Assembly: GCA_023053545.1 (NCBI GenBank)
Contig: JAKZAN010000004.1
Coordinates: 8,556,001 to 8,620,000, forward strand
Source: Lepidurus packardi
Taxonomy: Eukaryota > Arthropoda > Branchiopoda > Notostraca > Triopsidae
Reading direction: 5' to 3'
Length of the DNA: 64,000 nucleotides
The position numbers and the translations under genes were made by a program. This document shows positions 12,529 to 23,769 of the stretch, piece after piece (the first letter of the stretch is position 1; every line of letters starts with the position of its first letter). The notes below the pieces were generated by a model that saw nothing but the letters and a program-made list of their open reading frames with translations, searched no databases and had not been told where the DNA came from.

Positions 12529-13926
12529 AATTTTTGTCAAATTTTCCTCCAAAAAATTAATCCACTGCGTCCAGGGATCTTGCATACGGGTAAAACAGAC
12601 AAACAAAAGTATTCAAATAAGACAAGGAAACTCAGAAACTCCGGTGTGGTCCGAAAATTACCACATAATTTTCACCAATTGTCCTCCCCATATGTTCCGA
12701 ACGTTGAAGAAAGCTGAAAGACGAAAGAGAAAACATAACGAGGCTCAACACCGGTGCTTTGCGGAAGGATATAAGCTACATGAATAGAAAAGAACTCAGT
12801 TTCTTATTCTATTACACCCCCAGTGGTCCTTTTCAGGGATTTTGTACGAAGTTTGTGGCGAGCAGATTTTTTTTCCTTAAAAGAGCACGGTATTTTGAAA
12901 TTCAATTGTTGTCACTGTCGGAAAAGTCCTAAGCGAACGGGTAAAAATGTTAACATTCTCGTCAAAAGGCGCAGGTATGTGTCATCAGGTCTTTTTTGTT
13001 GGTGTGTGCTGTGAAAACTAACTCCCCCGTTTGAATGTTCCGCCGTTGAACATTTTTCATCGTTGGCCAATAATGAAAAATTGGGTGCGAAACAGGACTG
13101 GAATCCGGTGCTGGTGAATTTCAGTGTTGACTCGTCTCTCCTAAAATGCCATGTTTTCCTACTAGCTTTCCTGTGACGGCAACAATGAAAGAGGACGGCA
13201 AAAATGTTTTTTTTCGGAAGAAAATGGAGGAAATGAACGAAAACTTGCTCATAAACTCAGTGTGTGGCACTTTGGGGACATGCTTTTCTGCCTTACAACA
13301 CATCATCTAACGACACAGGGCGAACTCTCTTTGTTTTAAAAAGAAGAAGAAGAAGGGACCAAAAATCAAGGAAAAACTTGATATTGTTGGCGAATATATA
13401 TGGTGGAAGGAAGAAAATTGGACGAAAAGAAGAAGACGATGCGAAAAACCTTCGAGAGTGGGGGGGCGCCTTTTAAGTTTCTTACTTAACCGTCTCGTGT
13501 CAAGCTCAGTCTCAGCCAAAAACCTCTCTCCGGATGACAACCATAAAGTATATCGGGTTCAGTTTTCAAAGTCCAAGTCGCCCCCAAAAGACAAGAAAAA
13601 CAAAATTCCGAAGAGGTTTCGATTTTTGCAACGGTCATCAGGTACCCAAATCTCTCGGGGGTTACCACCGCAAGCTTATAGACCTCCTTTCGCAAAACCA
13701 AAAACGTTCGCCCAGACTCCTTACTCTGTCCCCTCTAAGAGAAGGTTGCGAACATTTGGACGTATGTGGAAAGCCTTCCGAAATGTATCCCCCTTGACGC
13801 TTGAACCTTCTAAAGATGCTTCAACCTTTTGGGTAGGAAAAGGGACGCATTACCGTCCCCGAAACCCCCATGTATGACCGTTTGCAAGTTATGCAACGGT
13901 TTCAACTAACTGACCGTGAATGCCAT

Positions 13927-14009
13927 CCCATACTGTACCGTACAGTACGTCAAAGTCCCTTACCACGCCATCAAACTATACCGTTCACTTGAGTACAGTA
14001 CAGTATGGG
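13927..14009. repeat. Inverted repeat with palindromic GTAC-rich arms
   Basis: The left arm 13927-13938 (cccatactgtac) is the exact reverse complement of the right arm 13998-14009 (gtacagtatggg). The left arm continues into TACTGTA-CCG-TACAGTA, itself a palindrome. The transcript could fold as a hairpin of about 83 nt. The 12-nt palindrome TACTGTACAGTA recurs at 19494-19505. It may be a transposon remnant or a structured element; function unknown. Confidence 0.6.
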
Positions 14010-16259
14010 TTGGTTCAGGCTCCCTTTATGGCCCACATATCCATCCAACCCATTGTCCGGCCAATACGGTACTGCCAAAAGGTACTCCTGCAAGTCAACA
14101 AGGGAAAACAACAAAGAAGGACACGGAGATGGACAAGGGACGTTTTCTTACGTCTGGAAAATTGGAAAATGAAACTGTGGGATGCCTGCAAAAATCTCCC
14201 CAACGTTTTTCGTACCCCTTGCCCTGAGGATGTTTGTTACGTTATGGCTCCTTGCACTTTTGGGTAAAATCAGACACACTCACACAGCCTTCCATATTCT
14301 AAAGCATACAGGTAACAAAGACCATGCCTCCCCCCCCCCCCCCTCCTCCTCCTCCGCCTCCCCAAACCCACGCATTTCCTATACTTTGAAGGTATCGCCA
14401 GAGAAAAAGAGGAAGACAAGTTTCCAGTTTACACCCTGCTGCTCCATTGTCCCTTTTTCACCCAACATGCACACACGGCCACACATACACGCAATATGGC
14501 ATCATTAATTTCTTCAACCTGACCCAAAGCCCCGAAGAAAACGCGGTTGGGGAAAACGGTTAGACATCTTTTCCAACCACTACACTACACAATATTCAAC
14601 CTTTCCCGAAAGATCCCTTGAAAATCCCTTCCAAAAAGGAAGTCTGAAGATATTGTCAAAAAAAAGTTCCTATATGCCCGTGCTTCCATGTTTGGGTATT
14701 CATATCTTCCTTCTCTTTAACTATGAAGACAAAAATAAGAAATATTGAAAGAAGCGAAAATTGGAAACACAATTTTTTCCTATTTTAGTAAGTTTCGTTT
14801 CCAAACCCCCCGAAAGTTCCTAACGCTGCTTCCTTTTGTGAAAAAAAAAGAATGGAATTACGCGAATTCGCCATTTCCCTCCGAGTTGCGACACATCGTA
14901 CCCCCTCACCCCACCTCTTCTTCTTTCTCGGCAAAAACAGAAGAAATTGGAGAACTGGAAGGAGAAGAGAACTTATTCTCTTGTTGAATAACTCCAAGTC
15001 CCGTGGGGTTGGGGGGTTGAGGTGGGGGGGGGAAGGCGTGCTCGGACCTTGGGTAATTTGTCATTGTCCACATAGTTCATCAACGTCAGCCCAGTGACAC
15101 TTTTTCGCTCTTGGCCTCTCTTTTCTCTGAAAACGCTCCCAAGCTCCACTCAATGCTTCAATCCACCCTCTGCAAAGCCCTCCTAACCCCCCTTTTCTTC
15201 ATTATTGCCACACACACACATACGCTCACCATCCAAGCCAGCCCCCAGTGTGCGAAAAAGAGAGGAAAGATTATAGCAAGTCATTTTCGGTTCCAATGGA
15301 AGTCAAAAAGCTTGTCGGAGGAAAAAGCGAAAAACGCAACGCAACGCTGCCCCCAGAAAAACATTCAACAATTGCTTCATATAAACCCAGTGACTCTTCA
15401 AACTTGCCAGATCGGACCTAATTGCACTGAAGAAGAAAAAAAGAGACCGTTTTGGAAGAAGAAGAAGAAAAATTGGTGGAAGGGAAAAAGAAAAATCAAT
15501 TTGACGCCATTTCCGGGGAAATTGGAATTGTTTGTACCCTCCGTCACCTTTTTTCAGTTTCAAGTTCTATATTCTTCTTATTATTGTGGGTTCATTGAAG
15601 ACAAAAAAGTTCCTTATAAGATTACGTTTTACGGGTATCAGCTAAGAGAAGAAGAAAAGTGTGTTAATTATAGTGTACAACTGCCTGCGCCTGCGTGGGA
15701 GTGCAAAGCGAGTGAGAGGGACTTGTTAAGGTGAAGTAGTTTTCAAGTTTTAGATGTATGTGTAGAGAGGAGGGGAGTTGCAGTAGAGACAAGATTTGTA
15801 GGTTAGGAAAAAAAATCGCGTTGAAATCAACGACGACCAGAGATGAGAGCCACCGGTGATGCATGCGGAAACAGGGTCCTTGTTATTTTAACAAGCTTCA
15901 AAACAACCGGTATATCTTATTCTTTGGATGGGCCATGTTTTTCAAATTTTAAATTTGCTGCATTTTTTTAAGGAACTTTTTTTTTTAGAAGTACACAAAT
16001 TCCATAGAAATCCCAGTTAGTTGGGGGAGGAGTGAAGACTTTCCGTAAATATTTTCGACAAAAAACTTTGCAATTTCTCGACAAAAAATTCCCACAGATT
16101 GTTTCTTTTTAGGTCAGAAAGGGAAATTTGGTTCGGTTGCGAATCACAGAGCTCAAGATTTGACCCAGTGAATCAACGATTCTAAACCTTCCGGTGCACA
16201 ACGCCAAGTTCCGCGCTTTTTTTACAAAAGAAAAACGCGAACTTGAGTGGCGCTGTGGT

Positions 16260-16313
16260 GGAGCCAATTCCCTTTCTTAAGAAATTGGAGCCCATTCCCT
16301 TTCTTAAGAAATT
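16260..16313. repeat. 27-bp direct repeat, two copies
   Basis: Two adjacent copies of a 27-nt unit with the core ATTCCCTTTCTTAAGAAATT, at about 16267-16286 and 16294-16313, differ at single positions just outside the core. Immediately upstream (about 16206-16250) is an imperfect inverted repeat, CAAGTTCCGCG against CGCGAACTTG. No gene is nearby. Confidence 0.7.
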
Positions 16314-19300
16314 CAAACTAAAGTAATTAAAGGCGAAAATATCGGATCATCCTCCCCCCACCAGTGAGCAGTTTTTCAAATTTTTCAAATTTTCCAGTGC
16401 TTAAGACATTTTTTTTGGTAAAGATGAAGTTGGTTTTTGTTTGAGACTCGCGTGTTTTGGAAACAATTTCAGGGAAGTTTAGTTTTGCGATTGTTTTAAT
16501 TCACTGGAAAAACATTGGATTTTCTTATAAAGTATTTCTGGGTGTAGAGGACTGCTTTCACGCGTTAGAGGACTGCCATTTTCCTTGCAGAGTATCCTTA
16601 TGATTTACAGGGTTTCAAGAAATCACGTCAGGGTTTTCTCGATATATTTATATTTTTTCTTTTTTTCAGTTTTAGAGTTAGTTTTGTTTTAGTTCAAATT
16701 CCTATGTTTTGTAAACTCGCATGTTGGCTTACCAGACGCAACGCAAAGGCTGGGTAATAAAAGGAAGAATTCTCTTTCTTTTCAAAAGAAATTCGTCAAA
16801 ATTTTAAGCTAAGTAGAGGACTTACGATTTACTCCAGAACTCCCAGTGGACTTGACAAAGGATGTGTTAATTTGCCAGAAGCTCGATTGTGAAAGGTGAT
16901 AACGTCGTCATAACTTGGTGTGAATGGGGAGTAAATTCTCGTGACGGAGCCTCATTAATGCCTGCATATGTTTCGTAGATAAATTTGAGCCTAAAAACGT
17001 AGGGTCAGATGGGTCAAATGGCCTGTCACACGTGTATAATATGCAAATTAGCTTCACACGCGTTAGAACAGAGGGGTGTAGGAGAAGGGGGGAAAAGTAT
17101 AGAAATACTTGTATTTTGGGTTTTTTTCAAAACTACCACCTGTTTTTATTTCGAAACACTTGTCAGCCCGCTCGATCCATAACCATAATCCCTGGATTTT
17201 TTTCTCATCTATTCAAGATATTTTTTTAAAACATTTTTAATGCTCTATTATATTGGGGGAAAAATCTTGTTTTGTGTAGGGTTTTCTTTTTTTATCCTGC
17301 TGTGAGGGGATCAGGGTATAAAAAACAGCCACATTTTGTCATATCAGAAGCAGGAGTCCCTGGCCCCAGCAATTTTCCATCCCCTTGATCACACACACAC
17401 GCTTTCATTTTTTGTCCTTTTTTTTCGGGTACCACTACACTTCCTCCCCCTTTAAAAAATCGCTGGAGTTTTTTTTTTTTTTTGGTTGCGTACCTGAAAG
17501 AGCATGTGCTACCGTTTTCTTCTCCTACCCTTATTTTTTTCGTTTTTTATTCCTGGTTTCTTTACGGAGTAAAAAAATAGACAACAATAGAGCCACGCGT
17601 GGATTAAGTAACATATATCCCTCCATAAGAATCACTTGATATCCTTATCGGGGGAAAACGAAACCTCGAAAAAAGTAGTTTTATTTTTTTTTTCACGGAA
17701 TTTTTTTTAGGGAAGTATAACAGAAGGTTATGGGAAATTGGGAAAATTCGATTCATTTTCTGGAATTCTGAAACGGAAATAGGTCACCCTTAGGGAACTT
17801 GGGGGTATTTCTAGGGCATTGGCAGAAACTATTTTCCCCAAAATTATTTTTAAGTTAAAGGTTAAGTTCATTTCCTAGAAAAGTTTGAAAAATCAGGTTC
17901 AAGTAAAAAAAAAAGTAACAAAATTATTTTATTTTCAAAATTATTTAAGAAGCTAAGGTTCATTTTCTGGATTTTAAAAACCCAAATTTTTTAAGCATTA
18001 CTTCTAATTTTGGAAAAATTTTCTGGAAAGTTTTTCAAAAACTAAACTCATTATCATTAACATCCTTCAATTGAAAATGAATCCTTTTTTCTAAATTTCT
18101 CAGAAGCAAAACGAGATTTTTTCTTATTTATCTAGATTTTTTAAAAAAAGATTTTTGGAAGAAACTCATTCTGTTATTAGAATGTCCCACCATGGTAGCA
18201 AGATTGGCTTTTTCAAGTAGACAACAATTCAAGTAGTGTTGAAAGGGAGACGTTTTACCCCGTCTGCTGATGTAAAACTATTTCAATTTGGGGTGAGGTG
18301 GGGGGTTGACATTGTTCACTTTTATGGCTTATGGCTTTAACCCTTCACGGAAATTTTCACAATTCCCTTTTCCAAAGAAGAGGAAAGGGGGTATACCCGT
18401 ATACAGAGATCACCAAGGGTAAATTTTTCACCATTTTTTTTTTTTTTGTCAAAGGGTAGTATCGGGATGAAAGAGTTTTTGCGCCGGTTTTTGGTCAGCT
18501 TCTCAACCCAAACCTAACCTTAACTTAACCTCACCCCCCTTTTTAAAGCAGAAGAAAGGAGGCTGCTATAGTCTTGTTATAAAAAGGGGACCTCCGAAAG
18601 TAAAAAAGTCCAGGATTTTTATGGTTAATGGCTGAAACGTTTAGGATAACGGCAATTGCGTTAGCCACAAATCAGCATAACGTTCAAAGTCTCCAAAGTC
18701 GGCCCAAATCGGTATGAGACACTTTCGGTGGGGGTTATCCTTTCCCTTTTTTGCTATTTTTTTTCTTTGGACTTTTTTTTTTTTTTGGTCAAGAAAACAT
18801 TGTCCACCCTTTGAAAAAAAAGGGTGTAGTCTACCCCGCCATGGAAGAGCAGCGAAAAGGGATGAGACTAACCCTCTCCCCCGTCTCGCTTCTTCTTCCC
18901 CTTTTTTTTTATCTAGTTTATACAACCCTGAGAAGCAAGTAAGGAACGAAATGTTGAAAAAAAAGGGGGTGAAGTTAAAGGGGAGAGAGAAAGAAAAAAA
19001 TCAATAGCAAGACTGACGCAGGTCTAGTTCCAACGAGAAAAAAAATACAAATAAAGTAAGAAATAAATTCGGACAGTTTATTTTTTGTTCACTTTGAACC
19101 CTTTTTTTTCATCGCTGGGGGAGAGCAGCGCGCTAGTATATTTTTTTCACCCCCCCAATGCATTATTGATCGTTAAGGATTTGTTTTATACCGCTTCCCC
19201 TTTTCTTTTTATTTAGTAAAACATATATTAGTGCAATTTCTCTTCTTTTTTTGGGGGGGAGGCTATTTTACCTGGGAGCCCATAATTGTCTCATAAAATT

Positions 19301-20247
19301 CGTAACACACCCTCCTACATGTGCACTCTCAATTAATTCATTTGCTATTTTTTCAGGGGGGTAGGAGGAGTAAAGAGGGTGCACATTGCTAGTAAAAAAT
19401 AGAGGAAAAGTAAATGAAACACAATTTTTTAAGCTCCTTTTGCTGTCGTTCTCACGAGCTGGGGCCAAATTGGAGTTTTCCCAATAAAGGTAGTACTGTA
19501 CAGTATTGTACAAGCACGCTATGTCTTGTCCGAATATTGTCTGCAATGACCATTGGGTGATGCTTTATAGGATACGATGGGGTATTGTGTAGACTTTTTT
19601 TGCCCTTTCAAACGCGGGTTTGACTTTGTTTTCGGGTTGGGGATCGACAGTTACTCTTTCTGAAATATACACAGGCGTCCAACAATTGGGCTTTGGCATT
19701 TTATGAGTTTGGATTATAGATTAAGGGAGCAAGAGAGAGCTAGTTAATCAAACAACGAGTCCAAGTCAATATATTCTTAAGTTTGCATGCAAGGGAAAGA
19801 TCAGTCCAGCTGTAAAATGCATGGGGAAGTAATTAAGGTATCGGAACAGTTTAAAAGAACTCAGAAGTAAAATATTTTTTAACAAAATTAAGTTCAGAAC
19901 GCGAAGAAATAGGGGAAACTTACAAGCAATCCGAAAGTAGGAGAATGTGAACAGAAATTTAGAAATAAGACTATTCACGTTACAGAAATCCGGTAAGAAA
20001 TATGGGACACATTTTGAAGAACAGATCAACATTTTGGAACTGAATATTTAAAAACTGAATTTTCAACCACATTCAATTCAGAAATTGCAGAAGTAACAGT
20101 AAATTTCAGAAAAGGAAACATTTCAAACAATGCCAGGAAAGGAAAGAACGTGAAAAGGTCAGACAAAGCAGAATCTTCAAACGAAAGTCGGAAGCTAAAG
20201 TATTAGGAAAATCCCATTTTGACAGGTTAAATTGTATCTGTGGACAC

Positions 20248-20466
20248 CTACAAAAAAACGATAGAGAAGATAATTAGGGGGACGTTCTCATCACGCGAAT
20301 TTCCTGTCGGGATATTTGCGTAACCAGTAACTTTCCGCCCTAGGGCTAACGGAAACGACTGGAATTGCTGGTTTCGAGTTTGGAACGTCACAGTAGTTGA
20401 ATCGCACGCAACACGACGCGTCCCTTGCGGCGTGATGAAGAAATCCTCGGCTTTCTGGCCTCTCAC
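20248..20466 (-). other. Unassigned open frame in a GC-richer island
   Basis: A minus-strand frame of about 72 codons ends at 20248. The first codon is GTG, so this would be an internal exon rather than a full gene. The DNA is visibly richer in GC than the AT-rich flanks, and the predicted peptide (for example FITPQGTRR and TVTFQTRNQQFQSFPLA) has a balanced composition unlike the homopolymeric frames around it. I do not recognise the family. A gene fragment, transposon remnant or regulatory island would all fit. Confidence 0.2.
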
Positions 20467-22826
20467 GCGCCCGCAAGAGTTATGCTCTTCGCTCTAGCAC
20501 CCGAAAGCGTTCCTAAAACTCCACAAAAGCAGCCGATATTCCTGTCTTTTTTCTGTTCATCCAAATTCTTATTAAACGCACCTGTTTTAACGCAATTCAT
20601 TCGAATAATTCAATGCATTTAATCAGTTTTAACCCTTTTAATATTGTAACGCTTATTTTAACAACATTTGGAACTTTTAAAAACTGTATTAACGGTACTT
20701 TAGAAACGCTCAACACATCAAAAAGTCAATAATTGAGGAAGAACAACATTTAGAACCTATTCTAGATAGTCACTTACGGGTGTCTCTGTCTTAAATCTCA
20801 GGTATGAGACTCTCAGGTATTATAACTTGTGTTGGTTTTTATGTTCGCTTAAGCGAGAACGAATGCTTCTACGATGGCGAAAACTGCGAGTTCTGGAGTA
20901 AATGTAAGTTGGTAGTTTATAAGTTTTACCCTGCGATGGAAGAAGGGGGAACGAAAGCAAGTACATGTACTATACTGCGAATTGGAAAATTTGTACATTT
21001 TGGCCAAATAGTTCGAAAGCGTTTTGTAGATACGAAATGAGTTGCGTCTGCTATTCCATAAAGTTCATTGTACAGTTTAATTTTCCTTAAGTTTAGCGAA
21101 AGGGGAGTGTCTTACGCGTGGAAGATTTCTCTTTTTTTTACGAATTTAGTTTCTTAACTGTCCAAAACCACTATTCTATAAATGACTAACGTTCCTATAT
21201 GCAAAACACTTGGGCACTTCTTTTTCGAAACTTTCATTCGAATTTAAACAATTTCATTCAAATGACTTTGAATTATTGTCCTTACTATATCTCAATATGC
21301 GTTAAATCAAGAAAGACAACTACTGCGCAAAATTAAAAACTAAAAAAAGCGAAGGACAAGGAAAGAAATATAGTTATTAAATCTATGAAGGAAATTTGAA
21401 TTAAGAATGAAAAGGAAAAGTCAAAATGGAAAGAAGTAAGAAAACTGACCAATTTTCACCAAGTGTTTTTATTCAAATGTGTATTTAAAAGAACTAAACC
21501 GAAAACACCTACCTCTCGAGTTGTTTTAACTTCACTTTCACTCAAAAAAGCCCACAATTTACGTGTTGAGAGAAGAAAGAGTATAGGTAAAGGACGGTTC
21601 AGTGTTTAGTGGCGAGGCTCCTCCCCCTTTTCTAATTGTTTTTTTTTGTATGGTATAATGAGACGTAAAAAGAAAAGCCCAGGGAACGATTTCCGAATTC
21701 TTTTTCTTTTTCTTCTATGAATCATTATTACTTGTGTTTGGAGAGACATTGCAGAATAAAAAATCTAATTTCTGGGGTTTGTTACAACAATTAGCTGTAC
21801 ATGATGGTTATGGTTGTGCCGTTTTGTCTCTTGTTTATTTTTGGGTATTTTTTTATGATTATTCCCCCGTTTTATGGATTTTGTGGGTTGTGTGACTTCA
21901 AAAGAGACAACATTTCATGGATTCATTTTTTGCCCCCCCTCAAATGAAAAATGGAGAAAATAATGTGCGGTTTTTGGGGGTGGAAAGAAAACAAAAACGA
22001 ACCATGTTGTACAGGTTCTGTGCGTAGTTAAGAAAAAAGGTGGAAAAACGAGAAAAAAAATGAAACATGTCCCCTGATGTAAAAAAAAGGGACTGTTGTG
22101 CTCAATAATCAAAAAACCCTTCACGTTGAATTTTTAATTAGGTAAGATTGTTTGTGTTAGTTTTTAGCAGAATTATTTCACCTAGTCTTCTTTCTTCCTC
22201 GACAACAAATAACACTGTAAAACGGCCGAAAAATCCCCAGTTTTTTGTCATAATGGATTTTTTTTTTAAAGTAAAGAAAAACAGCCGAATTTTTCCCCTC
22301 CGGTCAATTTTGCGAGAATCCCCCTTTTTAGTGCAGACGTGAATGTTTGTGGAACTTTTTAAAAACTACCTCATCTCTTGTAAAACCGATTTCGATTTTT
22401 GGCGGAGAGAAAAATCACCTCATGGTACACACATACAACGTACGCAGAAACAACAAGAACTTCAAATGAAAAGCATTATTATACCTCAATAAACATGAAA
22501 AGCCTTGGCTCTTGGGAATTTTTGACACTTGTAAAGGACAACTGAAATGTTCTTGGAGGGTGTTAAAAAAACCATATTGTTTGTGTTAAAGTGAAACCAG
22601 AAAACTAAACTGTACCTTTTTGCAAGGGTTTCAGCGGTTCAAAGAGAAAAACCGATACAAAATCTCTCGGGCACATTGTACATCGTATTTGGTAATTTGA
22701 AAAAATATACGCCTCTCTCGTATAAAAAAAAGTGTCTTTTCTGACTTCATTCCAAATTTTAATTCATTTAATATTGAATTTGTGTTATGTCCGTAAAACC
22801 GTTACAACGTTTGACAGGCTCATATA

Positions 22827-23559
22827 CAGTAGACGCCGGTTATTGTGGTCACGTTTGTCAAGTAAATATTGATTCTGTTAAGCGGAGATTCTAATAACCG
22901 AAATATGTACGAAAGAAACCATGAAGCGTCTACTTTTTGAACCTTTCCTACACGTTCCCTTTTCTAGATTAATTATACCCACTATTGTTTATTTCGAAAC
23001 GATTTTGCAACAATTTTGATAGAGATGATTGACGAATTCCTAACTTAAGGGCCGCTTCCCTTTATGGCAAATCTTTTACATTTTACTTGTCATAAGTTTC
23101 AATGAGCCGCAACTTCTCTCTTACATTTAAATCAACACCTTTCTTGTTCGTCGCTATTTTTGTATAGCCACACGTCTCAAACACAACGAACACTGTGCCT
23201 TTGAAGCCTACTCCTACGCTTAGATAGGGTTCTCAACACGATACCCCTTCTACTTTTCCCAGTCAAATAAAGGAACTGGTCATTCAATTGAATAAACTGC
23301 TCATTTAATTGGCTGAGGAGTTTAGAAGAGATTTGCCCCTTAAGCTAGTAGGCTGGAAATAACAGGATTAGTCTAAACGACGTAAAAGCCATGTCATTGG
23401 TCAATATGCGAAGTCCGTAGCAAATACTACGGTGGTTTCGTTACTGTATACATCTGAAGCTTCTTTTGGAAATTGATTCTAACAACCGACTAAAATGCCA
23501 TGAATTTTATCGTTTTTTGATTCTAATAACCAGTGATCACAATAAGCGGTATCTACTGT
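22827..23559. mobile_element. Pogo/Tigger-like inverted-repeat element (MITE)
   Basis: The left end at 22827 reads CAGTAGACGCCGGTTATTGT and continues GGTCAC. The right end, reverse-complemented from 23559, reads ACAGTAGATACCGCTTATTG and continues TGATCAC. These form imperfect terminal inverted repeats of about 27 bp beginning CAGTAGA. A TA dinucleotide precedes the left end, as expected for TA-targeting elements. A subterminal word GATTCTAAYAACC occurs near the left end (22887) and twice near the right end (about 23477 and 23519). The ~730-bp interior shows no transposase frame, so this is a non-autonomous or decayed copy. The CAGTAG start and TTATNGTG words resemble pogo/Tigger ends; that family call is inference from terminal sequence only. 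Confidence 0.6.
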
Positions 23560-23658
23560 CTACTTATATGCTTCACGCCGTTTACGAAACATTGTCTTTC
23601 CTAAAAAAAAAATTAAGTGTTTTTTTAGGTAAACATATTTGAGTTTAGATTTTCTGGG

Positions 23659-23664
23659 TTTATT
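23659..23664 (-). terminator. PDHX polyadenylation signal
   Basis: AATAAA on the minus strand, about 105 nt beyond the PDHX stop codon and in the correct orientation. The inverted-repeat element ends about 100 bp further downstream. Confidence 0.6.
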
Positions 23665-23769
23665 CAACTTATGGAACATTTGGTAAGCATTTCCAAAGCT
23701 CCTTTTACATAATCTGTATTTGTACACCATTTACTACAGGTGCCGGACTTTTTATGGCTGTGATTGCGA

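Larger units (their letters stand above)
12529..22826. other. Non-coding stretch downstream of Krüppel
   Basis: No gene recognised. It is AT-rich with many poly-A/T runs and a 15-nt C run (14329-14343). Short repeats are listed separately. Degenerate repetition of a GTTCATTTTCTGG-like word occurs at about 17751, 17866 and 17958. A 207-residue frame at 15111-15734 starts at TTG, is Lys-rich and low in complexity, and matches nothing I know. A GC-richer patch on the minus strand at 20248-20466 is listed separately. Regulatory sequence for Krüppel is plausible but not shown. Confidence 0.5.

Noticed and set aside
15111-15734. 207-codon plus-strand open frame
   Set aside because: It starts at TTG, is dominated by Lys/Glu low complexity, and shows no domain or splice context.
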